DNA of 64,000 bases from Natrarchaeobius chitinivorans (lineage in GTDB: Archaea > Halobacteriota > Halobacteria > Halobacteriales > Natrialbaceae), in assembly GCF_003841505.1 (NCBI RefSeq), contig NZ_REGA01000001.1, forward strand, positions 124,001 through 188,000, in the 5' to 3' direction. The notes under the pieces were generated by a model. It had not been told where the DNA came from, did not search any database, and was given only the letters and a program-made list of their open reading frames with translations. How positions within the stretch are numbered: position 1 is the stretch's first letter; each line of letters starts with the position of its first letter. The position numbers and the translations under genes were made by a program. This document shows, one piece after another, positions 8,875 to 19,175 of the stretch.

Positions 8875-11274
8875 ATGGACAGCACAAACGAACTCACCGA
8901 GCACGTTCGACGAGGAGACCGGGAGGAAAGTCTGCAGTTCGATCGGTGGTCCGGCGACGACGTCGGTTCGCATTTCGTATTCGTCTACGAGAACACTCGA
9001 GAGAAATTGGCTGTCATCACGGAGTTTCTCGCTCGGGGACTGGAAAACGGCGAGAACTGTCTCGCGATTTACGAACGCGAGTTCGTCGAGCGCCTGGAGC
9101 CTGCGTTACATGCGAGAGGAATCGACGTCCCGAAGGCGATCCAGGACGGCGATCTGACGTTCAAGACGCCCGCTGAGACGTACCTGGCCGGTGAGGAGAC
9201 GACGCCCGATGCGCTGGGTCACTGGTTAGCGGAGTTCGCCGACGGGACGGGAGATGCGGTCGATCGCATCTCCGGGGGGATGAGTTGGGCGGTCGATACG
9301 GTGTCGGAATCGGTTCTGAGCGAGTACGAACGGCGATCGGACCGGATCATTCAAAACTCCGAGCTGACAGTTCTGTGTCCATACGACCGGAACTCGTTTT
9401 CGGACGAATTTCTCTTCGAAATCGTCGAGCACCACCCGATGTATCGGACGCCGACGGGGTCGTGTGTCAACCCGTTTCAACGCGACGGAACGACCCCGGC
9501 CCAGCCCATCGACGAGGGCCTGTTCGACGAGGTGATCGACACGCTCGAAGATCTGAGCCGGTACTCCTCACAGACGCAAACGATCGCAGCGGTCACGGAG
9601 CTCGCGGAGTTCATCGACGGAACTGGCATCGACGACAGACGGGAGTTCGCCAGTTGTGTCGTCGACGCGATTTCGACGATCTTCTTTCCCTCCCACACCG
9701 CCATCTGGCAGTACGACAACGACTCCGGACAGTTCGAGTCGACGCCCGCCACAAATTCCCGGTTCGAAGGCCTCGAGTTCCGCACCGACGCCCTCTCCGA
9801 TCAGGCGTGGGACGTGTATGCGAATAGTCGAGAAGTCGAGACGAAATCGCTCTCGGCTGCCACGATTCCCGAAACCAGCGACGATCTGCCGATCGACGAG
9901 GGCATCTTCGTTCCGCTCGGTCGCCACGGCGTTCTCGTGGTCGTCTTCCCCCGGTACGTTTCGCTCACCGATTCCGAAATCGCGGTCGTCCACATGCTTC
10001 AAACCAAGATCCGTACTGCGCTGGATACCATCTCGTACGATCGGGAACTGCAACGATACGATGCCCGACTGGAAGATCAAACCGAGCGAATCGAGACACT
10101 CGAGGAGATCGTGTCCCTGCATCAGGGAGCCAACCACGAACTCGTTCGCTCGACGTCCCGGGCCGAACTCGAAGAGCGTGTGTGCAAACAGTTAGTCGAG
10201 TCGCCGTCGATCGAATTCGCCTGGTTCGGAACGTGGGACCCGGCCGAGACGGAACTGACCCCGACGGCCGCCAGTGAAACCGGCGAGGGGTATCTGGAGG
10301 CGGTCGCTGCAGCGGGGGAGAGTCAGAACCTCGAGCCGGCGATAACCGCCTGTCGAAACGGTCGTTCGACGGTCACGGAGGACGCGTACACGGATCCGCC
10401 GTTCGAACCGTGGCGAGCGCAGGCGCTTCGACGGGGGTATCGATCGATCGCAAGCGTTCCGGTCGAGTTCAAAGACGCGCGCTACGGCGTTCTCACGGCG
10501 TATTCGGAAGACCCCTACGCGTTCGGTTCGTACACCCGACGCGCACTGGAGAACCTGGGAAAATGCGTCGGACACGCCATCAGCGCCCGCCAGAAGAAGA
10601 AAGCGCTGATCACCGATCGAGTGACCGAGTTGACCCTTCGAATTCGGGACGAATCCCTGCCAATCGTTGCGCTCGCCGATCTGCTCGACACCAGAATTAG
10701 TTTCGACGGGATCGTTCCACAAAGCGAGGGCCATCCCCGGACGTACTTTACCGTCCACGACTGTGCGCGTGCCGACGTAGAAAACGCTGCCGTCCAGTCG
10801 TATGGGATATCCGACCTCTCACACGTCGTCAAGCGAGGTGACGGCCACCTGTTTGCAAGCACCGTAGACGACACCTGCTTTTTCGGCCGTCTCCTGGATT
10901 TCGGCGGCGTGCCGAACGCACTCGAGGCGACGGGAACCGAAGCTGAAATCGCCGTCGAGATTCCCGAGGGCACGTCCGCCAGTAGCCTCCTCTCGATGCT
11001 CGAGGACCGGTTCGAACGCGTAGAGGTGCAGTCCCAGGAAACGCGAGAGCGGAAATTCCGCGCACGCGACGAGTTCAAACAGGAGTTCGAAGAGCAACTG
11101 AGCGACCGGCAAAAGGAGGTGTTGCGAACGGCCTACTACAGCGGTTTCTTCGAGTCTCCCCGCGAAAGTACCGGCCAGGACCTCGCCGATCAACTCGACG
11201 TCTCCCAGCCGACCGTCACGGAGAACATCCGCTCGGCAGAACGCGAATTCCTGACGCTGCTGTTCGAAGGGTGA
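8875..11274 (+). CDS. MEDS-GAF-GAF-HTH_10 sensory regulator
   Basis: 799 aa multidomain one-component regulator. Residues 1 to about 200 form a MEDS domain (HFVFVYENTREKLAVITEFLARGLE, SGGMSWAVDT), a sensory module of the DcmR type. About 230-390 and 430-570 look like GAF domains linked by a coiled coil (YDARLEDQTERIETLEEIV). A Bat-type region and a C-terminal HTH_10 (LSDRQKEVLRTAYYSGFFESPR...QLDVSQPTVTENIR, about 735-795) follow. An AT-rich TTTATAAAA at about 8764 lies 100 nt upstream, so a leader is likely. Ligand and regulon are unknown; the adjacent HalOD1 and kinase genes suggest a signalling cluster. Confidence 0.93.
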   Translation: MDSTNELTEHVRRGDREESLQFDRWSGDDVGSHFVFVYENTREKLAVITEFLARGLENGENCLAIYEREFVERLEPALHARGIDVPKAIQDGDLTFKTPAETYLAGEETTPDALGHWLAEFADGTGDAVDRISGGMSWAVDTVSESVLSEYERRSDRIIQNSELTVLCPYDRNSFSDEFLFEIVEHHPMYRTPTGSCVNPFQRDGTTPAQPIDEGLFDEVIDTLEDLSRYSSQTQTIAAVTELAEFIDGTGIDDRREFASCVVDAISTIFFPSHTAIWQYDNDSGQFESTPATNSRFEGLEFRTDALSDQAWDVYANSREVETKSLSAATIPETSDDLPIDEGIFVPLGRHGVLVVVFPRYVSLTDSEIAVVHMLQTKIRTALDTISYDRELQRYDARLEDQTERIETLEEIVSLHQGANHELVRSTSRAELEERVCKQLVESPSIEFAWFGTWDPAETELTPTAASETGEGYLEAVAAAGESQNLEPAITACRNGRSTVTEDAYTDPPFEPWRAQALRRGYRSIASVPVEFKDARYGVLTAYSEDPYAFGSYTRRALENLGKCVGHAISARQKKKALITDRVTELTLRIRDESLPIVALADLLDTRISFDGIVPQSEGHPRTYFTVHDCARADVENAAVQSYGISDLSHVVKRGDGHLFASTVDDTCFFGRLLDFGGVPNALEATGTEAEIAVEIPEGTSASSLLSMLEDRFERVEVQSQETRERKFRARDEFKQEFEEQLSDRQKEVLRTAYYSGFFESPRESTGQDLADQLDVSQPTVTENIRSAEREFLTLLFEG

Positions 11275-11374
11275 TATTCGGCCAACATATTATCATTATC
11301 AACCGGCTGTGGCGGTTCGATTATCCATAATGGGAGAACGCCTATCCGTATGCCTCGAGACGTAACCGAGTAGA

Positions 11375-11647
11375 ATGAGTCGAGGCGAAGTCGGTAAAGA
11401 GACGGTCTCTTATGACGTTCCATCGGACGAAGCCGCGTCCCACGCCGTCGTCCGGGCAGTAAGTGCGCTGGAAGATCGGAAACCGACAGACCTGGACGAG
11501 CCCCTCCACACAGCCGTCGACGTAGAAGCGCTGAATTCGCTGTTCGAACGCCAATCCGATGGAGCGCTCCGATTCAGGTACGCGGGCTTTACCGTGGTCG
11601 TCGACTTTACCGGGACGGTCGTCGTCACCGCGGATGAAACCGAATAG
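11375..11647 (+). CDS. HalOD1 output-domain protein
   Basis: 90 aa stand-alone HalOD1 domain, a halophile-specific putative output module often fused to or found near two-component proteins. Characteristic features are VSYDVPSDEAASHAVVRAVSA at the N-terminus and the beta pair LRFRYAGFTVVVDF...GTVVVT at the C-terminus. It starts at ATG 11375, 100 bp after the MEDS regulator and 170 bp before the PAS kinase, so it may connect the two. The molecular activity of HalOD1 is not established. Confidence 0.88.
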   Translation: MSRGEVGKETVSYDVPSDEAASHAVVRAVSALEDRKPTDLDEPLHTAVDVEALNSLFERQSDGALRFRYAGFTVVVDFTGTVVVTADETE

Positions 11648-11820
11648 TACCGCCGGTTGCGGACCGTTTTCTCTTCGGTCCTCGAGGCCCCCACGTCCGC
11701 TCGGCGCGAGCCGTGTCTCGGGGACTCCCGTTATCGGTAACTGCCGATAAATGCCAGCAGCTGGAGTCTCGGTCGACGATCGGCGGGAAGTTTATCCCTC
11801 TTAGCAGCCATCGGGTGAAC

Positions 11821-14800
11821 ATGAGTACACGAGCGGACGCCAACGGCGAGGGTGGGACGCTGTGGGCCGACGTCGACGACGACGTCGCGCTCGACCGGTA
11901 TCGGACCCTCGCCGAGACGATGGGCAGCGGGATCTATCAACTCGACGCGGACGGGCGGTTCGTCGCAGTCAACGACGCCGTCGTCGAGACGACGGGGTAC
12001 GCTCGAGACGAACTGCTCGGCGAACACGTCTCCCTGATTCTTTCCGGCGACGCTCCCGACTTCGAGTCGACGGTCTCTACGCCTCCGGAATCGGGTGACG
12101 GGGAAACCGCGACGTTCGAACTCGCCGTCCGAACCGCCGACGGCCAGACCGTCCTTCGCGAGTTTCGGATCACCACCCTCGTGGAGAGCGGTGAGTTTCG
12201 GGGGACGATCGGCGTCTCTCGAGACGGTACAGAATCGATCGGTGAGAGAGCGACGGCGGACACGGAGACGCCACCGTACGGACCCATCACGAACGTCCTC
12301 GGCGAGGCGAACATCGGCGTCTTCGTCCTCACCGACGAGTTCGACGTCGCCTGGGCCGACGAGACGATCGAGGAGTACTTCGGTCTCGACCGGAGCGACG
12401 TTCTCGGCCGGGACAAGCGAACGCTGATCGAGGAGTCGGTCAAAGACAGATTCGCCGATCCCGACCGGTTCGCGGACACCGTCCTGGCAACCTACGACGA
12501 CAACAGTTACGTCGAACGATTCGAGTGTCGGATCACCGCTGGCGAGGACCGTGACGGGCGCTGGCTCGAGCACTACAGCAGACCGATCGAATCGGGGCAG
12601 TACGCCGGCGGCCGAATCGAATTCTACGACGATATCACGGATCAAAAACGCTCCGAGGGTGTCCTCCGGGAAACCAGGGAACGATTTCACTCGTTGATCG
12701 ATGCCGTCGAAGAGTACGCGATCTTCAGGCTGGATCCGGGGGGACACGTCGTCAGCTGGAACGAAGGCGCTGGGGAGATCAAGGGGTACGACACCGAGGA
12801 GATACTCGGAGAACACTTCTCGACGTTCTACACCCCCCAGGACCGGGCCGAAGGCGTTCCCGACCGAAACCTCGAGAAGGCAGCCGACGAGGGTTCGATC
12901 ACCGACGAAGGCTGGCGCGTCAGAAAAGACGGGAGCCGGTTCTGGGCCGACGTGACGATCACCGCGGTGTACGACGACGGGACCCACCGCGGCTTCCTGA
13001 AAGTTACCCGCGACACGACCGATCGATACGAACGCGAGCAGGAACTCGAAACCGAACTCCAGCGGATTTTCGGCAGGATCACCGACGGGTTCTACGCGCT
13101 CGACGAGGAGTGTCAGTTCACCCACTGCAACGAACGCGCCGAAGAGATTCTGGGAGTCGACTGGGAGGAGTTGCTCGGATCGAACGTCTGGGATGAGTTT
13201 CCCGAACTCGAGGGAACCGCCTTCGAGACGACCTACCAGAAAGCGATGGAGACACAGGAGTCGGTCTCGTTCGAGGAGTATTACCGGCCGACCGACGCCT
13301 GGTTCGAGGTTCACGTCTACCCGTCCGAAACCGGTCTCTCCGTCTACTTCCGGGACGTCTCCGACCGGGTCGAGCGCGAGCGGGAACTCGAGCGAACCGA
13401 ACGGCGGTTCGAAGCGATCTTCAACGATCCAAACATCCTCGTTGGGCTGTTAGCTCCCGATGGAACGGTCCTCGACATCAACGGGACCGCGATGGAGTAC
13501 ATCGACGCCGGCCTCGAGGACGTAACCGGCGAGTCGTTCTGGGAGACGCCGTGGTGGGGCGAGGGGGATGCGGTCCAATCCGACGTCAAAGAGTGGACGA
13601 AACGTGCGGCGGCCGGCGAGTACGTCGACTTCGAGACCGACCTCACCCGGCCGAACGGCGAGCGCTACACGTTGAGCGGCTACTTCCGTCCGGTGACGAA
13701 CGACGACGGAGACGTCGTCTCGATCATCGTCTCCGATCGCGACGTGACCGATCGAAAACGACGCGAGCGACAGCTTCGTAAATCCGAACAGCGGTACAGA
13801 ACGCTCGCCGAGAACTTCCCGAACGGGATCGTCACCATGTTCGACGACGACCTCGAGTACACCCTCGCCGCGGGACGCGGATTCGAGGACCTCCCCGTGT
13901 CATCGGACGACGTCGAGGGGGAATCGGTCGACGACGTGTGGCCCGAGGACGTCTCCAGGGTGCTCGCATCCGCGTTCCGCGCTGCCCTCGACGGGGAGAG
14001 ACAGGTCGTCGAACCCGAGTACGCCGGTCGCGAGTGGGTCGTCCGCGTCGTCCCGTTGACCGACGACGACGGAAACGCGTTCGGCGGGATGACCCTCGCT
14101 CAGGACATCACCGATCGGAAAGAGCGCAAGCGTGCGCTGGCGGAGAGCAAACGCCGATACCAGACGCTCGTCGACCACTTCCCGAACGGGGCCGTCGGGC
14201 TCTACGACGAAACCCTGTCGTATACGATCGTCGGGGGATCGCTGCTCGACGAGCTCGGTATCGCCTCCGAAGACGTCGTCGGAAGCAGTATCTACGACCG
14301 CTACCCCGACGAAATCGTCGAGCAGTACGGCCACTACTTCGACAGCGTGTTCGAGGGCGAATCGAACGCGTTCGAACTCGAGTACCACGACCGCCACCTG
14401 CAGGCGCACACGCTTCCCGTTCGAAACACGGATGGCGAGATCGACGCCGGAATGCTGATGGTCCAGGACGTCACCGAGCGAAAGGAGTACGAGCGGAAAC
14501 TCGAGGCGTCGAACGAACGCCTCGAGCAGTTCGCGTACGCCATCTCACACGATCTGCAGGAACCGCTCCGGATGGTCTCGAGTTACCTCCAGCTCGTCGA
14601 CGATCGGTACGCCGACGAACTCGACGAAGACGCCGAGGAGTTCATCGAGTTCGCGGTCGACGGCGCAGATCGAATGCGCGAGATGATCGAGGCGCTGCTC
14701 GAGTACTCCCGCGTCGAGACGGAGGGCGATCCGCTCGAGCCGACCGACCTCGACGGCGTTCTCGAGGACGCGATCGAGAATCTGCACCTCCAGATCGAGG

Positions 14801-15183
14801 ATGCAGACGCCGAAATCACCGCCGAGGATCTCCCTCGAGTCCGGGGCGATGCCGGTCAGTTGCGCCAGGTCTTTCAGAACATCCTCAGTAACGCGATCGA
14901 GTACAGCGGCGACGAACCGCCGCGAATAACAGTCTCCGCCGAACGGGAGGACGGCCAGTGTGTGGTCTCGATTCGTGATCGGGGGATCGGGATCGATCCG
15001 GAGGATCAGGAACGGGTGTTCGACGTCTTCGAGCGACTCCACAATCGCGAGGATCATCCGGGGACGGGCGTCGGACTCGCGCTCTGTCAGCGTATCGTCG
15101 AACGCCACGGCGGGGACATCTGGGTCGACTCCGAACCCGGGGCGGGGGCGACGTTCTCGTTTACGCTCCCGACGCCCGAGTAG
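11821..15183 (+). CDS. Multi-PAS sensor histidine kinase
   Basis: 1120 aa soluble kinase with no transmembrane segments. Roughly seven tandem PAS domains fill residues about 20-880, followed by HisKA with phospho-acceptor His910 (YAISHDLQEPL), and a HATPase_c domain with N box NILSNAIEY (about 1020) and glycine boxes RDRGIGIDPED and GTGVGLALC. ATG 11821 (MSTRADANG) is the credible start; the upstream frame to 11713 has no family match. No response regulator with a receiver domain lies nearby, so its partner is elsewhere or may be a HalOD1-type output. The signals sensed cannot be inferred. Confidence 0.93.
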   Translation: MSTRADANGEGGTLWADVDDDVALDRYRTLAETMGSGIYQLDADGRFVAVNDAVVETTGYARDELLGEHVSLILSGDAPDFESTVSTPPESGDGETATFELAVRTADGQTVLREFRITTLVESGEFRGTIGVSRDGTESIGERATADTETPPYGPITNVLGEANIGVFVLTDEFDVAWADETIEEYFGLDRSDVLGRDKRTLIEESVKDRFADPDRFADTVLATYDDNSYVERFECRITAGEDRDGRWLEHYSRPIESGQYAGGRIEFYDDITDQKRSEGVLRETRERFHSLIDAVEEYAIFRLDPGGHVVSWNEGAGEIKGYDTEEILGEHFSTFYTPQDRAEGVPDRNLEKAADEGSITDEGWRVRKDGSRFWADVTITAVYDDGTHRGFLKVTRDTTDRYEREQELETELQRIFGRITDGFYALDEECQFTHCNERAEEILGVDWEELLGSNVWDEFPELEGTAFETTYQKAMETQESVSFEEYYRPTDAWFEVHVYPSETGLSVYFRDVSDRVERERELERTERRFEAIFNDPNILVGLLAPDGTVLDINGTAMEYIDAGLEDVTGESFWETPWWGEGDAVQSDVKEWTKRAAAGEYVDFETDLTRPNGERYTLSGYFRPVTNDDGDVVSIIVSDRDVTDRKRRERQLRKSEQRYRTLAENFPNGIVTMFDDDLEYTLAAGRGFEDLPVSSDDVEGESVDDVWPEDVSRVLASAFRAALDGERQVVEPEYAGREWVVRVVPLTDDDGNAFGGMTLAQDITDRKERKRALAESKRRYQTLVDHFPNGAVGLYDETLSYTIVGGSLLDELGIASEDVVGSSIYDRYPDEIVEQYGHYFDSVFEGESNAFELEYHDRHLQAHTLPVRNTDGEIDAGMLMVQDVTERKEYERKLEASNERLEQFAYAISHDLQEPLRMVSSYLQLVDDRYADELDEDAEEFIEFAVDGADRMREMIEALLEYSRVETEGDPLEPTDLDGVLEDAIENLHLQIEDADAEITAEDLPRVRGDAGQLRQVFQNILSNAIEYSGDEPPRITVSAEREDGQCVVSIRDRGIGIDPEDQERVFDVFERLHNREDHPGTGVGLALCQRIVERHGGDIWVDSEPGAGATFSFTLPTPE

Positions 15184-15254
15184 CGGGACCGATCCGTTCG
15201 TACTGCCGGACAGAACTCTTCGAAGACCGGTCGCGAATTCGCGACCGACGTCTC

Positions 15255-15336
15255 GTACGGATTGCTGTAACTGTGTACCGGAGCGACCGGGTGCAATCCC
15301 GCGGTCGTTCCGGTAACGATTTACAGTAAACCGTAC
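15255..15336 (+). repeat. 82-bp double-hairpin element, copy 2 (variant inner stem)
   Basis: Outer arms GTACGGATTGCTGTAA / TTACAGTAAACCGTAC; the end pair is G-C instead of A-T, a compensated change. The inner stem is ACCGGAGCGACC / GGTCGTTCCGGT, different in sequence from copy 1 but still paired. It lies downstream of the PAS kinase. Confidence 0.93.
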
Positions 15337-15338
15337 CA

Positions 15339-15360
15339 CTGACTGCCGTCCGACAGTATC
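15339..15360. repeat. 22-nt dispersed repeat, copy 1
   Basis: CTGACTGCCGTCCGACAGTATC; a second copy with one change is at 20019-20040. Both are intergenic. Confidence 0.6.
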
Positions 15361-15616
15361 AGTTGGGTCCACGGATGGAACGGGCGAACGCAATGGGGGA
15401 CACTCCCAGTCGCACTCCGATCCGAGCGGTCGGTCGTCAGGCTCCGTCGGCTATCGGACTATTCCCGTCCGTAACTACTTTTGATTTCCAGCCTTTTCCA
15501 GGCAACTCGGAAATCCCTGTACACTACCGTCCTAACTCAGTTCCGATTGGGAATAAACCACATCTGATTACGACCTCATCCAAAGCTATTTCACGCTCCC
15601 TTCTAACGTAGTATCC

Positions 15617-16546
15617 ATGTCGATACAACGGCGGGAGTTCATCGCGGCGATCGGAACGACTGCTGCGGCCGGATTAGCTGGCTGTGCAGCGCTCGGTGAT
15701 GATGGGGGTAATGGACCTGAAATCAGCGGAGAAACACTGACGCTTACCACGACGACGAGTACGTACGATACCGGCCTGCTCGACGAACTCAACGCACCCT
15801 TCGAAGACCGATACGGCGTCACCGTCGATACCGTCTCACTGGGAACGGGTGCGGCGATCGAAACCGGGCGCAGCGGCGATTCCGACGTCGTAATGGTTCA
15901 CGCACGCTCGCAAGAAGACGAGTTCATGGAAGACGGGTATGCGATCAATCGTCGCGATCTGATGTTCAACGACTTCGTCATTATCGGTGATGCCGACGAC
16001 CCCGCTGGGATCTCCGGCGGTGATGACGCCGTCGACGCGTTCGCACAGATCGCCGAGTCGGAATCCACGTTCGTCTCTCGTGGAGACGATTCGGGGACGC
16101 ACACCCAGGAACTCGAGATCTGGGGCGAAGCCGGATACGAAGATGGAGACTTCGGTGAGTGGTATCAGGAAGCCGGACAGGGAATGGGCGAAGTGATCGT
16201 CCAGACCGGTCAGAGTGAAGGATATACCCTCTCTGACCGGGGGACCTATCTCTCGATGATCAACGAAACCGATCTCGAAATTCACGTCGAAGGACCGGTC
16301 GAAGGCGGCCCGGAAATACTTTCGAACCCGTACGGGATCTTCGCCATCAACCCCGCCGTTCACGATAACGTGAACTACGACCTCGCGATGGCGTACATCG
16401 GCTTCATCACGAGTCTCGAGGGCGAGGAAATCATCAGGGAGTACACCGTCGAGGGCGAACAACTGTTCTTCCCCGAAGCGATCACAGAGGAACCGAACTT
16501 CCAACAGTACGTCCCCGAAGAGTGGGACGGCTCACATAGCGACTGA
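15617..16546 (+). CDS. tupA: Tungstate/molybdate ABC transporter, substrate-binding lipoprotein
   Basis: Extracellular oxyanion-binding component. 309 aa with a Tat-type N-terminus (RREFIAAIG) and lipobox LAGC (Cys about 22), so exported folded and lipid anchored. The mature part begins with the TupA-type [16 protein letters not shown], and [14 protein letters not shown] is the second conserved loop contacting the anion. The first gene of a tupA-tupB-tupC run (gap 12 bp to tupB). Specificity for tungstate over molybdate is inferred from TupA family resemblance. A ModE-like gene follows the operon. Confidence 0.9.
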   Translation: MSIQRREFIAAIGTTAAAGLAGCAALGDDGGNGPEISGETLTLTTTTSTYDTGLLDELNAPFEDRYGVTVDTVSLGTGAAIETGRSGDSDVVMVHARSQEDEFMEDGYAINRRDLMFNDFVIIGDADDPAGISGGDDAVDAFAQIAESESTFVSRGDDSGTHTQELEIWGEAGYEDGDFGEWYQEAGQGMGEVIVQTGQSEGYTLSDRGTYLSMINETDLEIHVEGPVEGGPEILSNPYGIFAINPAVHDNVNYDLAMAYIGFITSLEGEEIIREYTVEGEQLFFPEAITEEPNFQQYVPEEWDGSHSD

Positions 16547-16558
16547 GAGCGATCGACG

Positions 16559-17275
16559 ATGCCACTCGAGCTATCTGTCCTGTCGCCACTGGTCGTCGAT
16601 TTCCCCTTCGAGTGGAACTACATTCGGAGTATCATCCGGGTGTCGCTCTACGTAAGTATCACAGCCGTCGTGTTGAGTACGCTGTTCAGCATTCCCGTGG
16701 CACTTCTCGTCGGTTTTAAAGACTTTCGCGGGAAGACGCTGCTCACCTCGATCATCAACACCGGGATGGGCTTTCCGAGCGTCGTCGTCGGACTGGTCGT
16801 ACTGTTTACGGTGTCCAACGAGGGACCGCTCGGATCGTGGGATCTCGTGTTCACGCCCGAAGCGATGATCATGTCCCAGTTCGTGCTCGCAGCGCCGGTC
16901 ATCACCGGCGTGAGTCTCGCTGCGGTGAGTAGCGTCGAACAGAACGTTCGCGACGCGGCGTTCGCGATGGGCGGCACGAGAGCCGACGTCGCCCTCGTGA
17001 CCATCAAGGAGGCCCGGTACGGAATCGCGACGGCAGTCCTCGCAGGATTCGGACGAGCGATCAGCGAAGTCGGCTCCGTCCTCATCGTCGGTGGCAACAT
17101 CGCGGGTTCGGACGGGACGTCCGTCACTCGAACGCTCACGACCGCGATTCAACTCGAGGCGCGACAGGGCCGCTTCGAAACGGCGATGATACTCGGCGCG
17201 ATCCTCGTCGTGCTCGTCCTGATCGTCAACGCGATCGTGGTTCGACTGGGTGGCGACACCGGAGGGAACCGATGA
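16559..17275 (+). CDS. tupB: Tungstate/molybdate ABC transporter, permease
   Basis: 238 aa with about five transmembrane helices and the BPD_transp_1 coupling motif ([19 protein letters not shown]...[11 protein letters not shown]), which contacts the ATPase. Typical length for TupB. The start at 16559 follows tupA by 12 bp; the stop overlaps the tupC start by ATGA (17272-17275), indicating translational coupling. Confidence 0.92.
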   Translation: MPLELSVLSPLVVDFPFEWNYIRSIIRVSLYVSITAVVLSTLFSIPVALLVGFKDFRGKTLLTSIINTGMGFPSVVVGLVVLFTVSNEGPLGSWDLVFTPEAMIMSQFVLAAPVITGVSLAAVSSVEQNVRDAAFAMGGTRADVALVTIKEARYGIATAVLAGFGRAISEVGSVLIVGGNIAGSDGTSVTRTLTTAIQLEARQGRFETAMILGAILVVLVLIVNAIVVRLGGDTGGNR

Positions 17276-18039
17276 CGCTCACCGCAGACGACGTCCACCA
17301 CGGCTACGGGACCGACCCCGTCTTCGAGGGCGTCTCCCTGACGGTCGCACCCGGCGAAGTCCTCGCGATCATCGGCCCGTCCGGCGTCGGGAAGTCGACC
17401 CTGCTTCGGTTGCTCGCGCTGTTCGACGAACCCGACGGGGGAGCCATCGAGTTCGGCGGCGAGGCCGTCTGGGACGTCTCGGAACGAAAGCGCCTCGACT
17501 ACCGGCGTCGCATCGGCATGGTCTTTCAGGAGGCGAGTCTCTTCGACGCGAGCGTGCGTCGCAACGCCGAGTACGGGCTCCGAGTTCGCAAACCCTGGTC
17601 CGACCGCCTTCGACACGAACTCGCGACTCTCGTCGGGCGGACCAACGGCACCGGCGACGCGATCGACGCCCTCGAGACCGTCGGATTGCGCGAGAAAGCC
17701 GAGCAGGACGCCGCGTCGCTGTCGGGCGGGGAAGCACAGCGGGTCGCGTTCGCCCGCGCGCTCGCGTACGATCCCGAGATGCTCCTGCTCGACGAGCCGA
17801 CGTCGGATCTCGATCCGCGAAATACGGCAGTGCTCGAAGACGCCGTTCTCGAGGCCAGAAATCGTGGGATCGGCGTCGTCATCGCGACCCACGACATGCA
17901 CCAGGCGGAGCGTATCGCGGATCGAGTCGCCGTCCTCCTCGAAAACCAGATTATCGAAGTCGGCGAGACCGAGCGGATCTTCGAGATGCCGCGCGACGAC
18001 CGAACCCGGAAGTTTATCGACGGGGAGTTGATATACTAA
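17272..18039 (+). CDS. tupC: Tungstate/molybdate ABC transporter, ATP-binding protein
   Basis: 255 aa ATPase: Walker [11 protein letters not shown]-loop GMVFQEA, signature LSGGEAQR, Walker [13 protein letters not shown] and the switch histidine in ATHDMHQ. It powers TupAB uptake of oxyanion for molybdo- or tungstopterin enzymes. It has no C-terminal TOBE domain; the regulatory TOBE is carried by the downstream ModE-like protein. Confidence 0.94.
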   Translation: MTLTADDVHHGYGTDPVFEGVSLTVAPGEVLAIIGPSGVGKSTLLRLLALFDEPDGGAIEFGGEAVWDVSERKRLDYRRRIGMVFQEASLFDASVRRNAEYGLRVRKPWSDRLRHELATLVGRTNGTGDAIDALETVGLREKAEQDAASLSGGEAQRVAFARALAYDPEMLLLDEPTSDLDPRNTAVLEDAVLEARNRGIGVVIATHDMHQAERIADRVAVLLENQIIEVGETERIFEMPRDDRTRKFIDGELIY

Positions 18040-18059
18040 CGGGAACCACCGTGGCGCTG

Positions 18060-18136
18060 ATACGGTCTGCTGTCAGTCGTTTCCGGAGGCTGGTGCCATC
18101 CCGCGGTCTCCGGTAAAGAGGGACAGCAATCCGTAC
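18060..18136 (-). repeat. Double-hairpin element, copy 3 (divergent, apparently inverted)
   Basis: Outer arms ATACGGTCTGCTGTC / GACAGCAATCCGTAC keep the pairing while differing in sequence from copy 1 (TGCTGTC/GACAGCA replaces TACTGTA/TACAGTA). Inner stem CCGGAG / CTCCGG. Junction sequences match the other copies better in the reverse orientation. It lies between tupC and the ModE-like gene. Confidence 0.75.
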
Positions 18137-18158
18137 GACACCCACTCGAGGACCGATC

Positions 18159-18851
18159 ATGACGATCGAAAAGGAATACAACACGAAGCTCTCGGTCGAC
18201 GGCGTCACCATCGACCGTCGCGACGTCGAGATGCTCGCGGCGATCGACCGGTGTGGATCGATGCATAAGGCGGCCGACGACCTGGGGCGATCGTACGCCC
18301 GACTGCAAAACCGCGTCGTCGAGATCGAGGACGCGGTCGGCCCGATCACCGAGCGAAAACGCGGGGGAAGCGGCGGCGGCGGAACCGACCTGACCGAGAC
18401 GGCCCACGACCTGTGCAGGCGGTTCGACCGCCACGACGCCGAACTCGACGGCGTCGCTCGCGTAACCGAATCCGTCTTCACCGGCACCGTCAGTGACCGA
18501 AACGGCGAACTCGCGACCGTCGACTCGGAGATCGGCTCGATCCTCGCGCTGGTCCCGGAGGGAGCGAGCGAGGTTCAGGTCAGCGTCCGCTCCGACGCCG
18601 TCGTCCTGACCGACCCGGCCGAGACGCCCCAGGGAGACGGAACCAGCCTCCGAAATCGGTTTCTCGGCACCGTCGAACGCCTCGAGGCCGGCGACGCGAT
18701 CACCAGGGTAACCGTCGGACTCGAAGTGGGGTCCGTCCAGGCGCTCGTCACGAACGCCAGCGCGGATCGGTTAGGTCTCGAGTGTGGCCGACAGATCGCC
18801 GTCTCGTTCAAGGCGACGGCCGCTCGAGCGATTTCGATCGACTCCGAATAG
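18159..18851 (+). CDS. ModE-like molybdate/tungstate-responsive regulator (HTH plus TOBE)
   Basis: 230 aa. The N-terminal LysR-like winged helix (VEMLAAIDRCGSMHKAADDLGRSYARLQNRV, then ITERKRGGSGGGGTDLT) is typical of ModE. The C-terminal half (from about 105) holds TOBE/molbindin-like beta strands (GTVSDRNGELATVDSEIGSILALVPEG; FLGTVERLEAGDAITRVTVGLEVGSVQALVT). The location right after tupABC implies oxyanion-dependent control of that operon. ATG 18159 was chosen; no competing upstream start. It is separated from tupC by a hairpin element. Confidence 0.9.
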   Translation: MTIEKEYNTKLSVDGVTIDRRDVEMLAAIDRCGSMHKAADDLGRSYARLQNRVVEIEDAVGPITERKRGGSGGGGTDLTETAHDLCRRFDRHDAELDGVARVTESVFTGTVSDRNGELATVDSEIGSILALVPEGASEVQVSVRSDAVVLTDPAETPQGDGTSLRNRFLGTVERLEAGDAITRVTVGLEVGSVQALVTNASADRLGLECGRQIAVSFKATAARAISIDSE

Positions 18852-19175
18852 GACGTCTCCGTCTGGGATTTGAACAGGTCCAGGACGGTCGCCCTCGCTT
18901 CGCTCGAGCGTCTGGATCTGGTGTGAGGATGTCAAACAAGTAGGAACGCTTATCGATCAGCGAGCGTTCTATCAGGTTCGAGTGAGGTTCGTAGCGTCGT
19001 GGTGAATAGCGGGCGCGTATCGGTCATCGATCGGGTAAGCCATGGCCCGTCACACCCTGATCAGTCTCTGGTTATTTGCAGGAGATGAATTTATGCTACT
19101 GTCTCACATAGTTCAAGGGGGTGGATTCCCATTCGATCGGGCGACACCCCAGAGATAGGAACAGAAGGTGATCAC
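18852..19175. other. Intergenic remnant with tRNA-Glu 3'-end fragment
   Basis: 324 bp with no credible gene. A 19-nt match to the 3' part of the tRNA-Glu gene lies at 18857-18875. The rest is lower in GC, and the upstream part of the DUF4242-like gene contains a TATA-like GGTTATTTGC near 19070. Confidence 0.5.
18857..18875 (-). repeat. Partial tRNA-Glu 3'-end copy (att-like), distal
   Basis: CTCCGTCTGGGATTTGAAC is identical to the plus-strand sequence at the 3' end (T arm and acceptor) of tRNA-Glu at 19844-19918. This is the kind of duplication left by integrases that target tRNA 3' ends. Confidence 0.7.

Larger units (their letters stand above)
15184..15616. other. Intergenic region between kinase and tupA
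   Basis: 433 bp without a credible gene. It contains a perfect palindrome (CGGTCGCGAATTCGCGACCG) at about 15229-15250, an 82-bp double-hairpin element, a 22-nt dispersed repeat, and the AT-richer tupA upstream region with a TATA-like AATAAAC near 15552. Confidence 0.6.

Noticed and set aside
11713-11820. N-terminal extension of the PAS kinase
   Set aside because: The 36 residues do not resemble a PAS or signal sequence, and a better ATG is at 11821.
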